Shown here: positions 32,439 to 47,459 of the stretch, one piece after another
Layout of the letters: the number at the start of each line of letters is the position of its first letter
Numbering within the stretch: position 1 is the first letter of the stretch
Source: Plectrocnemia conspersa
Taxonomy: Eukaryota > Arthropoda > Insecta > Trichoptera > Polycentropodidae
Assembly: GCA_009617715.1 (NCBI GenBank)
Contig: VTFK01000567.1
Coordinates: 57,541 to 121,540 of the forward strand
Reading direction: 5' to 3'
DNA length: 64,000 nucleotides
Notes under the pieces: model-generated
Told to the model about the DNA's origin: nothing
Database searches by the model: none
Seen by the model: the letters and a program-made list of their open reading frames with translations, nothing else
Program-made: the position numbers and the translations under genes

Positions 32439-34700
32439 GATACTTTAAAAAATATTTATGCTCTCTTGACAAATATTATTATATTTATTTATAAAGTTAT
32501 TTATAGAGTTATCCGGATGATACTCATGCTTCATTTCAGTTTGATATTGTTTTTGTGAGAGAGCATATAAAATGGTTGACAATTATTCACTGAGGGGAAG
32601 ATCAGCAAAAGCATTTAACAATGAAAGCATTTAACAAATATTACTTCTAAAATATTTTGGACCAACATGGATTTTTCTGCATTTGACACTGCCGCCTGAT
32701 ACTTGTGCAATAAAAAATATATAAACCAGATCTTCCACGATTCGGCAATAAAGCCCGATTAACAGAGCTGACCCACACTAAATGAACTCATTAAAAATTG
32801 TATCAATCAACTACCATAATCAGTTTATTATTTAATACAAATAGTTTTTAAACAATTCTTAAATACACTATTCAAGTATAAAGACAGACAGTCAAAAATT
32901 ATAAATACGTAAGTAGATATTAATTGTATTTATAAAGCTTCGGATGACCATATCAAAACCTATGAAGTAGTATCACTATATTTATGATCTTCTATAAATA
33001 GCAAATGGTAGTAAAAAAAAAACAACATTCCCACCACTTATCGAGCATACTCCGATACATACAAACAACGAAAGTAATCGTTCTTGGGAACGGTTTTAAA
33101 AATAGACATACACCCGTTTCGGTTTTGCTCTGCAGTGGTCTGACCGCTTTTTTCTGCTACGCCATGCGGAATCCCTCCTTCGGATCATCCTCGTCCTTTT
33201 TCTCAAAAGCCATGAGTGTGGAAAACCAGTCTGGAGGCAGAAGCAGAAAGAAGCGAGCAACTCTGTTTCGCAATTAATCAAACCGTACATAAGTCTTAAA
33301 AAGGCCGTACACCGAAGCGATCCTCTTTTTTTTTGTATTCATGGTATATTTTTAGACTTCAATGACGTTACCGCGAAAACTATAGACTATTATGCCATAT
33401 TTCCGTCTAGATGACGCCGAATGTTATTTTACAGAATATATTCTATTATTGTTGCTTGATATTGTTTTTGGAGGTCTTGTCTCAAGGGTTTCCCTTGAAT
33501 GATTTAGCTTTATATCTATTTTGTATAGCTTGCGAGCTGATTCATCTTAATTCATTTATACTATTGCATATGTAATATCAGAGTTAAAGTTTCATTATAG
33601 GAGTTTGCAGTTTTTAATTCACTATATATATAACATTACTTTGTGTGATACAAATGTTTGTTCAAGTTCAAATATATAATTATTGGCGACTCAATGCGAC
33701 TAAAATAAAACTGACGATCAAAGTAGGCTCATAATGGATTGTCTGTAACGATTTGACGTGAACTCCACTGGTGATGAGCTCAGGGCTGAACTCTCATATA
33801 TTTTCTTATAAAGTAGTAGTAAGCGATGAAACATATTGTCTAATCATCAGTAATTTGGACGTTATTGTTCTAGTGCTGCAGGTGCATGGTTTTTAATGTT
33901 TACTTAAGGGGTTTAGTAACGATTTTCACTTTTTTGGTCTGTTTGGAAAACAGTTGCATTCTATCATTTTTCGTACCATGTCGATCCACAATTTAACTTC
34001 CGTTAAAAGGGAAATCTTAGCGTCATGTTGTCTATTGTCTAGGAATATTACTCACGTGAGTAAGAACAAAAGAATTATAACGCGACTATTCAGGATGGTT
34101 GCTACACATTTATTTTACTGCTTATTTTGAATTCTAGATACTCCTATTACTAAATATTTTTTTAAATATTCCGATAGTAATATATTATCAGATTTATTAT
34201 TTACTTTTATTCATTGTTTCGCAATTTATTTATTTATACTTATTATTACTTGTTCCGATTAATTTCTATTATTTTTATTTTATCCTATTTGGCTAAGAAA
34301 TGTTCTAGAATATTCAAATGTGGTTAAATAATATCATTACATTTGAAGATAGTATTTTACAGATTATATTTATTAAATAATTTAATTTTTCGGTAAGGTT
34401 TTTAATCTTTTTTTCTAATAATACATTATGGTCCGTTCACGCGTTTTCGCGTTAAATCAAAACTTTGCTGTCAAACTATTTAAGAGTTTCCGAAGATTAA
34501 AAATAATTAAATTTTAGCTTGTAAAAATATTGTGTTAGCATATTCATACACATACATTTAAAAAAAATATTACCCTTTGTCAAAACTTAAGATATTAAAA
34601 TTCTATATATATGATTTAGTTTATACATTTTTTATTATTTTTTTAAGTATTATTTTAATTATATATTTTTTGTGTATTGAAATAAAACAATGTATTATTT
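32439..34700. other. AT-rich stretch with one GC-richer patch
   Basis: 33005-33290 is GC-richer and open in both directions (90 codons plus, 64 minus) but shows no family I recognise and no convincing splice context. The rest is AT-rich without features. Confidence 0.4.
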
Positions 34701-34734
34701 TCGACCATCTTGACGCATTGGGGTAACCTGTTAG
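34701..34734 (+). repeat. LINE family A 3'-end fragment
   Basis: CGACCATCTTGACGCATTGG followed by GGTAACCTGTTAG matches 12884-12916 with two differences. No RT sequence precedes it, so it is a severely 5'-truncated or eroded copy. The right arm of the hairpin has been lost. Confidence 0.7.
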
Positions 34735-36238
34735 AAAACGATATTTTTTCTTCGCTTCCAAACATTATACGGAAATAGCGTTCCAGAGTTCTGGTAAACT
34801 TCAACCGTTGTATACGAATATTTTTTCCGCTAAAAGTGTTTTAAGTACTACAAAAATTTGTTATAAAAAAATAAACTGTCTAAATGGCTATGAAGTTTTA
34901 TTACTTCTTTTAATGATTTAAATAGTCTCAGTTTTTACCGGGACTATTATAAATATTTTCTTTAAACCAACAAACAATTCATAAGCATGTTTTGACCCAA
35001 ACCATAAAAAAACATCTTAAACACGTAATTATTATATGTTTATTCACAAAAATTTAATGTGTACTAACAATGTTTATTTTATTAACATAATAAACTTTTA
35101 TGAATTATTTCGACTTTTATGATATGTATATTCGTAAGTTCGACCTTTGATTTTTAAAAGTGTATTAAAAAACATAATTTAATATGATTTGTCTACAGAT
35201 GACGATAAATGTTTATGTTTCAGACAAATCTTGCTTTAGTGCTAAGTTGATTTAATACGATTGTTTTTATAAAATCTTTATGAAGCACTAGTTCCCAATA
35301 TTTTTGTCCTTTCCGTCTGATGAGTGTCTATAGAAATACGTATCACGCGAAAACCCCTTGTTTGGTTTCATGAATGTGTGTATGTTTTCTTGGAAAATAA
35401 CCTGATGTTTAGCTCCAGCTAGACCAATCGTAAAATGCATAAATTATGTTTTCACTTTCGCGTTGGTATAACCTTTACGGCGATAGTTAACTTGGCGACC
35501 TGGCCTGTTAGTGAAATTCCATACGTGGTTAGCATTGTTGAAGGAAATCGCGTCACGTAAACACCACTGCCACTTTTTAACCCTTAGATGCCCAAATATA
35601 CAATGAAAACTAAAAAGTCTTTTAATAATAAATAGTACAGATAAACATATAGTTTAATTTATGTGATAAACATTCCATAAAAAGCTATTTTTATATACAT
35701 AAGTAACTTGTGGGCGTATCTGATTCAATTATTGCACCACCAATCTCCAGCATGCTCAGCGAAGAGTACTTATTGTATAGATTAATAAAAAACACATACA
35801 TTTATCCATATGACAGATACATGTCTACTATATAATATATATTGCAATATTTTACTTGGCACTAATGTATAATACAAGTAAAAAAAAAAACAAAAAAAAA
35901 TTGTATATTTATAACTAATAGATAATCTTTGCTTATGAATAAGGAAATTGCATAAATTAGAGATTGAGTATCAAAGTTATTAATAAAAAATAAAATATTT
36001 ATACATAAACAGTTAATTACAGCAATAATAAAATAAAATTGCTAGGTGTGGAGTAACAATATTAATATGTATTTTTTTAATTTTATTTTCTAAGCATTGG
36101 TTTTGCTTTATTGTACAAGAATTGCGTGTTCGAAGTGCAAAATTCAGCAAGTATATTAATTCATTATTTACTATTTCTCAGTATATTGAATGTATTGCTT
36201 GTGTCTAATATTTTAATGTGTTCTTTGCATTATATTAG
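34735..36238. other. AT-rich stretch, no gene seen
   Basis: No supported gene or RNA. TTAACCCTTAGATGCC near 35578 resembles a piggyBac terminus but no second end was found. Confidence 0.35.
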
Positions 36239-36306
36239 CACGATAGACCAGTGGTATAATTCGGTGACTAATATCTGAAAAACACGGGTTCAAATCCCAT
36301 ATAGTG
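36239..36306 (+). tRNA. tRNA-like sequence, probably pseudogene or SINE head
   Basis: Contains a perfect B box GGTTCAAATCC and an A-box-like TAGACCAGTGG. The 5' CACGATA can pair with 3' TATAGTG except at one position, giving an acceptor-like stem, and a T-run follows. D and anticodon stems pair poorly and the length (68) is short, so no anticodon is assigned. It is most likely a decayed tRNA or tRNA-derived element. Confidence 0.4.
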
Positions 36307-38430
36307 TTTTTAAATTTCTATTTAATTTAATTTCGATAGATCATATTTTCATAATCTTGAGAATCAATTGAAGACATATATTGATTTTAATTTGATATAA
36401 TAGTTGATAATTAATAAAATAGATGTCACTGATTTACAGAATTTTATTTCAGTCTGATGTCTTAATAGTTGTTGATTGTGTTTACTTCGTTGTTGCATTG
36501 CGTTAAGATTAACGAGTGAAAAATAAATTATTTATCGTCATACGTCATCACAGTAAAATGACCACTAGTCACGAGTCATATAATATGTTTTTTAACTTTC
36601 GTGTTATTTTACTGTTTTTATATGTTCAAAAACTCTCAATATATAGTAGATATACATATTATAAAAAATAATAAATATAATTTATGTATGTACATGGAAA
36701 CTACTGATCAAGGATTACATAAATTAGAAACCATATGAGAGAAATCTCATTAGCAATATATATTTTTAGATACATTATGTCATAAAAAAATAAAAAAAAT
36801 ATTGATTTTAATGACTACCTAAAGATGTTATGTTATTAGTTATATTTATAGCTATTTATTTTATTTTAAGATTATATGTATTTGATTAATTACACATTCC
36901 AATATATAAAAAATGCTTATATAAAAACCTGTTTATCACACTATCATATTTTTTTGTGTATATATTTATATAACTTTAAATGCTAAAAATCATTTTTCTT
37001 AAAATATCTTTACAATAAATTAACAAGCGACATGTTACAGGGTTAATTTAATTGGCAACGACAGGGGCAATCTTAATGTAACATACAAGGGCAATATTTA
37101 CCCTGTCTGACTGAGCAACTTACCAAAACAAACTGGCTGTAATTGATGGGGTGTTTCGCCCCCTTTTTCGCGATACCTCAACTTAACCTGTTGCTATAGT
37201 CTATAGTGTTTACACCAAGGAGTGGCTTTAATACACCTGTTGTTGGGTTCGTAACGAAGAAAAACATCAACAGGCTTTCGAGTTCTTTTGACATTTTGTG
37301 GATGGTATTCTTGATAACACAATTTTTTGCGGTTTAAGATTATTAAACATGAAGTTTAACCTAGATATGTTATCTATAATAATCTATTGCTTTACATATA
37401 ATAAACCTCAAAATAAAGAAGGAATATCAGTATGAAATTGCTCAGACTCCTATAAAGATCGATATTATCAATGTCCTGACGGACCGTATGTTACAGAATA
37501 TTACATTATAATATCTTTCTTTATCTAATAAAACGTAACTAGTATTATTATAAGGTTATTTTAATTAAAAAATATGAATAAATCAGGAGACGCTATTTCT
37601 CGTCTTACTTAACTATGCATGTTTTTGGCGTTGCTTAAACTACGTGCAAATAACATTCGATTAAGCTTATATATTGTATATATTACAATAATATATAATA
37701 TAAACCCTAGCTTAAAGTATTCTAAAAATCACTAGATCAAGTTTTATACGTTGCAACTCGACGTTCGCGGATCTCAAATCGGCTTTGCGATTTTTTTCTC
37801 TACTGGACTGCTTAGACGCCAGATAACAATGCTAATTCCGCTTTGGTATGCTCGGTTCTATTTATAAAATTGCTTTGTTCGCAATTGAAATTAGTATCAA
37901 TAGCGACAAATACTGTACCATACATACACACACTGTGCACTAATATTATTGACACATATACACCCACAATCGTGCAATTAGATAATATACAAATGTGTAT
38001 TTTTCTCCAAATAGACGTACATTTCTTCCTATTTGCTGAAACGAATAGTCTTGTTGACCTTCGACGCATAATTGACACGGCAACTTTTAAATTATCCGTG
38101 TAAATATTTTGAAATTTAAAAAAATGTATGTTTTTATCTAAAAATATAATGTTAGCTAAGTATTTTTGGTACTCACACGAGGAAACTCTATAAATATGGA
38201 GATTAACGACCTCAATTAATTTGAGACATGTGTCGTTCGCGTGAGTATGACTCGAAGAAAACAAAGAAATATTTGCTTACATTGGGTTGAGATATTGTGA
38301 CTAATGAGTTTGTGCTTAGTGCTAATTTAAACGAGGGCGAGAGTCACTTCATCTAAAACAGAAAGAGAAAAGCAAAACTGCAATTGGATCGTTAGATGAG
38401 TCTGAGAGACTGGAGTTGATTTATATTCTA
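36307..38430. other. AT-rich stretch with slightly GC-richer islets
   Basis: Islets at 37040-37330 and 37740-37860 are less AT-rich. A 150-codon minus-strand frame at 37812-38264 has no recognisable motif. Nothing else can be supported. Confidence 0.35.
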
Positions 38431-38433
38431 TGA

Positions 38434-39140
38434 CAGGGGTGACCAAACTTTAGAGAACTTTCGTATTCTATAGTGGCGTAGCTACCTCATAGCATAGTCA
38501 TACAAAGCACGAGGGCCCAGCTTGACAGAGGGCCCAAATTTATAAAAACATTTATCAATACAGAAATACCAAAAGTTAAAACAGAACATACACAATATAT
38601 ACATATATATAATATATACATTTTTGAGATCGAGCTACAATAATATACATTCTCACATAAAAAATACGATCAATGTTCGGCTGGTTATCGCAGGGACGTC
38701 ATTTGGGAGCAGCTGAGGGCATTTGCCCCCCCCTTTGAAAAAATCTGAAATGATACCTCTGATTCTAAACCAGAAGTTCTCGGTTTATTCATTCAAGAAA
38801 ATCTAAAAAAACATTTTTGAATCTGTCTCAAAAATATTTTTTAAAATATGTAATTTCAGTGAAATTATATCGGCATATATTTTTACCGGTAGAAATATGC
38901 TTTTACCAGTGAAAATATATTTTTTCTGACAGATGTTAGTGAAATTATAATATTTAGACTTTTCCATACTTAGTAATATAAAATTGATTTACATGCGATG
39001 TATAAATGTTACAGTAAATATTTTAATGAAGTTATATTTTCACTAGTGGAGTCCAAATATATTTTCATCAGTAGATGTATATTTCTACAAGTTAAATATA
39101 ATTTAACTGATTGACTGCCGCTAGTGAAATTATATGCATC
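38434..39140. mobile_element. Cluster of transposon termini and short inverted modules
   Basis: Three different terminus-like strings lie close together: CAGGGGTGACCAAACTTTAG (38437), TAGTGGCGTAGCTA (38472) and CAGGGACGTCATTTGGGAG (38691, followed by a poly-C stretch). From 38858 to 39135, AGTGAAA(A/T)TATAT modules alternate in orientation. Right-hand ends could not be paired, so individual elements are not delimited. Confidence 0.45.
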
Positions 39141-40379
39141 TCTAAAATGTCTATGAAGCTCAATATGATAGTTGCGAAACATCAATTTTCTGTTCAAAAC
39201 CAGAAAAGCCTTTATTTTGTTTCGAAATGCGAGACAATATGACACTTCTTCTCAACAAAATCGGTGTGTATACTATGAGCGAAATTCGCAGAATTCGTTC
39301 GTTGAACGAAACAAAATATTGGAAAAGCCGTCCTTTATTATCGTTTAGCGCTTATCTCAAAAACAGGTGTGCGTCGCAAATTTTTGTGATGTTCGAGTTA
39401 CGTTTCAAGATTAAAATATTTTATTTCAGTTCAATAATTTAATCAGGGTTAATTTTTATCTTATTATTTAATTTATATACAAATGCGCACAAAGCATAAA
39501 ATAATTATTTTTTAATTAAATAATATTTTACAGGCTATTAATTGATTTTTAGCACTTATTAGTTCAATAAATTAATATCGGTAAGAACCGAGAAAAATTT
39601 TCACGAATATTCTTTCAATAACTAAATTGAACGGGGATGAAAAAAATTAAAAAAAAATTATTCTCCCGTAAACTTTTAACACAGGAATCAAATTATTGCT
39701 GAAGCCTTTGTATTTCATCTGCATTCTATTTTAATTGGATCGGAAAATGTGGCAAATTATTCAAATTAAGTTGATGATTCCATATTGTAAACTTATTTTC
39801 AAAAGCATCAGTTCCTTTCGTCCTTTTCGCTTATAACAATATATAATCCAAAATCACATATCCATTCCTTGTCATTAAACCCAGAAAATGAACATTCCTT
39901 CATCTCAAAAAATAGCATAATTTCCTCTCTTAATTCATATAAATGCTTAACCATCGAACTTCAGTGTTAAAAAATTAAACTAATTAGGATTGGAAATTTT
40001 TCCTCATCCTTCATATTCCTCTGACTTTTCTCCAACGGACTATCACCTTATTAAACATTTAAATTTACTTATGTATTACTTATTTTTAAATTGAGTTTTT
40101 AGAATCAATTATATTTTATTTAAAATTAACGATGTTTTATTGTATTAATAACCAATATTATGACTTATACCCTATAGATAATATATTTTTTTTGGTTCAC
40201 ATCACATATGTATGTGAATAGCCTTATACTTAAAAATAGCATAATCGCTTTCGCTTCAGCATTGACATCACCATTACACGCCGATTTCAGACTGATTTTA
40301 AACTCATGCATTATGCAACTGGAATCAGTTTTTGTTACAAAAAGAGTCTTTCCGGAAGTGATTTAAACAATTACAAACA

Positions 40380-40700
40380 AAAACACACACAAACATACAC
40401 TGACCTCGCGTTATAAATAAACACAGTGGACACTCCATGGTGTGTGTGTCTGTCGTGAGGTCACCGAAAGTGGTCCAGAGATGATTGTCGTTTTATCTCA
40501 AGACGCTCCTTTATCATTCGAGGCGCGTTGTGACGCTTTGTATGCGGACAATGATAAAAAATTAAAACGATTGCCCAACGTTTGCGACCACTGGCCGGCC
40601 GTTTGTGGGAATGTCCGTCGCTGGTCGCTCTGTTTCGCCACAGCTTCCTTCTATTATGCCATTCGAAATTTTGTAAAGCAGATCGGTTTATTTTAATCAT
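40380..40700. other. GC-richer block, possible promoter or exon
   Basis: Contains TGACCTCGCG, TTATAAATAA and then CGTGAGGTCA within about 65 bases, an inverted pair around a TATA-like box, followed by about 250 bases of higher GC. Both strands are open (84 codons plus, 79 minus) without recognisable motifs. It could be a promoter with first exon or a transposon piece. Confidence 0.3.
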
Positions 40701-40934
40701 TCGACAGCAGTAAATCTATCTCCTGAAAATAAACAAGCCTTAGGATGACGCGTTTCAACTGAAAGAAAATCGATCGAGTGTCGATTAAATTTATGTACAT
40801 ATTTGAGCTGACCATATTTTATGACTAGAATATTGAACTAGAATCACGATCTTTCTAAAAAATATCATTTGAATGGTGTACATGTATATTACACATGGTG
40901 TCCTTATAGCTGCGTTTTAATATGCATTTTTTAG

Positions 40935-41520
40935 GACAGATGTAAATGTCGCTATCATGCGGTGGATTTGAAAAAAGTCGAGTTGTATTATTGTCGGCTG
41001 TGATTTCGGTAGAGCGGTTGGAATTTTCATGATGTTTTCTCGCGATGCTCTATGTCTCGATGTCTCGTTATTGCGTCTTTAACCCCTTTCCGGTCATTCT
41101 CGAGTTAACTTGTAATTTTTTTATTTTGTAAATTCGCATTTAAAAAAGAGAAAATTATCATAAATTTTTTTGTTAAAAATTACGTTTGTACGAATATTCT
41201 TAAGTGTTTCACAACGGCTGCATATTTTTATGCCACTGCATAGAAAGGGTGGGTCCATGCAAAAAGTTTTTAAGTCATTTTTAATAAAATACTGCGACCG
41301 GAAAGTGGTTTTTATAATGCTGGTCCGAAAGAGCTTTGGCGAATCGCAGATGAAGAAGTTTGCGTGCCAATTGCATCGCATTTTGAACACACCCACAAAA
41401 TGTCACTCCGACGATCAATAACAAAAGCGTAAAAGAAAAATAGTTTTATGCTCAGAATAGAATATTTTGTATAGCGCGTATCCTTTCTAAATATTTTTTT
41501 GCGGTATTTATGAGTAATTA
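40935..41520 (+). repeat. Dispersed repeat family D, copy 1
   Basis: Shares GTCGCTATCATGCGGTGGA (48: GCCGCTATCAGGCGGTGGA), TATTGTCGGCTGTGATTTCG, ATGTCTCGTT, TTATAATGCTG and CGCGTATCCTT in the same order with 48757-49171. It is interrupted by a piggyBac-like MITE at 41083-41308. No coding capacity. Confidence 0.75.
41083..41308. mobile_element. piggyBac-like MITE, 226 bp, nested in repeat D
   Basis: Left end CCCCTTTCCGGTC directly after TTAA (41079-41082); right end, read inward, CCACTTTCCGGTC (12 of 13). The right flank reads TTTT where a TTAA duplicate is expected. The family D copy at 48.8 kb lacks this sequence between ATGTCTCGTT and TTATAATGCTG, which supports insertion. Confidence 0.55.
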
Positions 41521-42308
41521 ACGTTTTGAGATGGATGTTCAATATTTCCAATTATTAACGAAATTGTTTGGTCACGAGATCTCTCGTTCATTGTTATAAA
41601 AACAATGAACTTGAATAAATAGTAGCAATTAATGAACAGATTAAAAAATATTAGCTCCATTAAAAAGCTTTTATCATTAAAAAATTGAATAAAATAAAAT
41701 TTAAAAAAGGTATACTTTTGAAATAAAATAAAGTAAAGATGTCATAAATGTTCTACTGTATAATAGACATTAAAATAATAAAAGATAAAATAAAAAACTT
41801 TCTCTTACATCCTTTTACATACAGAAATTTAATTATTGCAATTATAGGAATTTTATTTTTGTACTGTCGGCATTTTCCTTTTATTATGAAAAAAACATTC
41901 TATATAAAAATATTTGCTCAATCGAGTTTTTCTAGTATTTCTGACTACCCAAAGCTAAAATACCTAAATATTTGCTCGGCGAATGCAAACAATCATATCA
42001 TTCTAATTTCGCATAACCGCAATGACGCACGTAAGTATTGTATTTTTATTTGAAACGTGTAGTAATGTTTTACGTTATTAACATATTGAATCGTTAAATA
42101 AATCTACATAACCTTCCTCAACAATTTTAATATTGATTTACTTATTATATTTTTTATCACAGTAAATATTCCTTAATATCACATTGATAAGATAGTCGTA
42201 GCAATTTACATACATGTACATACATATGTATATATATTTTTTACTATCGATCGTGATCGCTAAATTACTGGAAGCTTATCATTATCATCAAAAATTTTGC
42301 ATTATTGC

Positions 42309-42441
42309 AAATGTGGGGCCGTTGTATGCAATTTGTCAATACTGACGTGACGGCGGTGAGAGCAACACATTATTCGGGTGATCATGACGACTAGCGGCGC
42401 CTCGACCGGCGATCTCATTATAAAATTTAATACTATGTAAC
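42309..42441 (-). repeat. Dispersed repeat family C, copy 2
   Basis: Inverted copy: AAATGTGGGGCCG, then ACGGCGGTGAGAGCAAC, GCGGCGCCTCGACCGGCGA and TCTCATTA. It keeps one arm of the GC palindrome seen in copy 3 but the other arm is diverged. Confidence 0.65.
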
Positions 42442-43841
42442 TATTACCTAGCTATTTTATTAAACTTTTATTGCAGTAGCCTAATCTGTGTCACAATCCG
42501 TCCGCCAAACAATTTATAAAAAAAATAGGGAAGGCTAATATAAATGATTCGGGGTGGAAACAGACTATTTTCTTGGCACGCTTAGGAGATATACAACACA
42601 TTTCATTATATTTGGCATCGATCTTTCTTTTATTGATTATAAATATTATAATCGATGTCCGCTCATATCTTGGCAATTATTTAACCAAAAAATATATTTG
42701 TATAAAATTAACTTATTATGTTTTATTCATTTTTTCGCATACTACGCTAAAACATTTAATATATTATATAATCATTAAATGTGTTAATTTAACATCGTCT
42801 ATAAATAAATTCAATTAAAATTATTGTTTTGTAAACAGATTTTATTTGCTATGCACAATTTAATAGAAATGTTGATTGAATAACGGTGATTCTTATCTTG
42901 TTTACATGTGTTTGTTAAAATACACATTATTATTTAATTAACTATTTATGTATACTGTTATTATTGAATAGGAATATATAATAAATAGGCACATAAAAGT
43001 TATGCAATAAATAACTCATTCTTTGGCATTGACATTGGATTATTTTTTAGAGTCGAGCATTTTTCAAGCTCTTTTCTTTAATCGTTTTTTCCTCTACTTC
43101 TAAAGAACGCTATTTTTATCTTTTGCCTCAACACCTTTATTTGATATACACGACCGTTGCAGAAACGTGTTTGGTGCATGTTAAAAACCAATAATACATA
43201 CCATATACATACATACGAATGTTTGTGCGAAAATTATATTTAAATATTATATATTTAACGATTAAATTAGACATAGACGTTAATTAATAATTCGCATTAC
43301 TTGCATTTCAATAAATTAACTGACACACGTGTCGGAATAATAGCGATCGATTCAGTTATGGTTATTTCTATGACACACGCTAACCATTCATGCATGGTTA
43401 GTATGATAATTTATTGAAGATTATGTATGTATATGCGATACGCATTTACTAATGCAACGTTGACTTAGGAAATTTAGCTATATCGCATTTAATAAATAAT
43501 ATAATAATTAACAATCCAACTCAAACTAGCATTGACTAATACCTGAAATACCTAGTTTCTAATCCAATATGTACCCTAATGTTTTTTTATAATTTTTTTT
43601 TTTTTTTTTTTTGAAAAATCTGTATTAATGATTATTAAATATTTTTTTTCTGATCGACCATCACAGAATAGTTTTATGGCACAGTAAGCTTACTAGGGAA
43701 TGGACTAAAATATAGTGGTTTTCCAATTTATTATCTTATATAAAAAAAATATTTTTTAGAAATTGTTTTATTGGGTCATTTAAAAGATAAAAGTGATCGT
43801 TTTTATGCAACTACCGTATCGCAATTCGCGTTTATTTAGAC
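42442..43841. other. AT-rich stretch, no gene seen
   Basis: Only a T-run of about 20 bases at 43592-43612 and a small CTAACCAT/ATGGTTAG palindrome near 43380 stand out. Confidence 0.4.
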
Positions 43842-44141
43842 CAGCCATGGCCAAACCGTGTCCTGCGGGCCATAAGTGGCCCACTTGAAGGTTTTGACTG
43901 GCCCTTTTTATGTTTTGAAATTTCTATGTTTTACATTTTCATACCATTTCATGTAATAAAAAATAAATGTTAAAACGATTTTAAAAATTTATAAAATAGC
44001 ATATCTTATTGTAAGCTGTTTATTTATTTTAAATCTAAAAACTATCATATTATTATTAAGTTAAAAATATTTATTTGTGGCCCTTCAAAGACATGCATTA
44101 TTTTATTTGGCCCACCAAGTGATTTCAGTTGGCCACCACTG
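43842..44141. mobile_element. hAT-type MITE, 300 bp
   Basis: Ends CAGCCATGGCCAAAC (left) and CAGTGGTGGCCAACT (right, inward) are imperfect inverted repeats. Sub-terminal GCGGGCCATAAGTGGCCCAC and GTGGCCC/GGCCCACC motifs mirror each other. Flanks are ATTTAGAC at 43834-43841 and TTTTAGAC at 44142-44149, an 8-bp duplication with one change. Confidence 0.8.
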
Positions 44142-44618
44142 TTTTAGACGTTTTAAGAAATAATTATTATTCATCAGATGATAATAAACTTATAATGAAA
44201 GAGATATAAACTAATAATGTAAGGTTAGTAAAAAAAATCGCTGATTTTAAAATAATTGCCAGAGTGAATCGACAAAGAAAATTGACAATAATTGAACTTT
44301 GAATAACATTGGAACATACAAAAACAGACTCTAAGATGTGTTAAAAATAATCAGAAATACATAGGACACTTGCACGCATAAAAAACTCAATATATAATAA
44401 TAAAAATAAAAAAATTAAATGCCAAAATGTGAATCTGTGATTTAATGTGTTTTATAGTTTTTTTTGTAAGCGACACCGAGAGGTTTGCCAGCTAATTAAG
44501 ACTATCGATATTATGCGTCTATCCTGAATTGTGTGTCTATTTAAAATAATAAAATCAAAAAAGTATTTGATTTTATTATGCTTGCTGTCGTCGTTCGGAT
44601 AACGGAATATATTATTAA

Positions 44619-45114
44619 CACTTTGTAGCCCAAAGTTTTTTTTAATAAGTATTTCCCCAAGTCAACACCGTTTTAAATACATATAATATTTAATTATATC
44701 AATTAATTTAACTTTAAAAGTTAATTTTTTTTTTAAATTATATATTTATTTATTACTAGTTTTTTTTAATCGCAATATTTTAATAATTTAAATTCAATTT
44801 TTATAATTAAATGCAATTTAATTTATATTAATGCAAGAATTGTAATATTATTAATCTTATTAGATTATAAAAGCTTATAATTTATAATAATTGTTTTATT
44901 AATTTATTCTTTTGTTATATTATATAGATATATTTATATAATAGATGAAATATTTAAAAAACGTTCAATTTATTTAATTTATTATTTTTATTAATTATTT
45001 CATTTATAATAGTATTACTTTTAAGATATAATTTTCAATAGTTTGAGAAAAAATGTTCAGAGCTGCCAGTAAAAAACAGATGTCCAATACGTGTGGACAA
45101 AGGACTCCAAAGGG
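44619..45114. mobile_element. piggyBac-like MITE, 496 bp, with TTAA duplication
   Basis: Flanked by TTAA at 44615-44618 and 45115-45118. Ends are CACTTTGTAGCCC (left) and CCCTTTGGAGTCC (right, inward), similar to the CCCTTTG-type termini of piggyBac families. The interior is almost pure A/T with no coding capacity. Confidence 0.55.
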
Positions 45115-47064
<1,950 letters not shown>

Positions 47065-47129
47065 TAATCATTGTATATCATAAAAATATAACTAAACATA
47101 TATTTTAAGTATTAATATTTAGATACATA

Positions 47130-47292
47130 GTTATTGAATGTAATGAATGAGATCGGCGGACGAGGTGCCGCCGGTCGTTTAATAACGACCGGCGGCACCT
47201 CACCAAAGGAAGCTGTTGCTCTCGCCGCCGCCACGTCAGTGTTTCCAGAGTGCCGTATAGTTTTTTACCAAATAAATCGGCCCCCCATTTTT
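47130..47292 (+). repeat. Dispersed repeat family C, copy 3, with perfect GC palindrome
   Basis: Same outer blocks as 32305-32438, but the variable centre holds a perfect 18-bp inverted repeat (47162-47179 with 47184-47201, arm GAGGTGCCGCCGGTCGTT, loop TAAT). Confidence 0.8.
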
Positions 47293-47459
47293 TTGTGAAA
47301 AAAACTTTTTCTCGACCTTCTACTTTAACATGCTTTTTTATATACGTACTTTTTAATTAGAAATTCGTTCGTCCTTTGAGTTAAAAGAAAATTAAAACAG
47401 GGATAAAGTTACACCTAACGGAAAACACGTCACCTGTAACATTTAACCCATACCACGTT

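Noticed and set aside
33005..33290. Overlapping 90- and 64-codon frames as an exon
   Set aside because: Both strands open in a short GC-rich patch, no recognised domain and no clear splice junctions.
35578..35600. TTAACCCTTAGATGCC as a piggyBac element end (also GGGTTAA at 31972)
   Set aside because: No matching second terminus was found at a plausible distance on either side.
37812..38264. 150-codon minus-strand frame as a gene
   Set aside because: No motif, no splice or promoter context, AT-rich codon use, and the opposite strand is also open. It could be real, but I cannot support it.
40461..40700. TGACCT...AGGTCA pair as a nuclear-receptor response element
   Set aside because: Half-sites are about 50 bp apart, too far for a dimer site. 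Kept only as part of a GC-rich block description.
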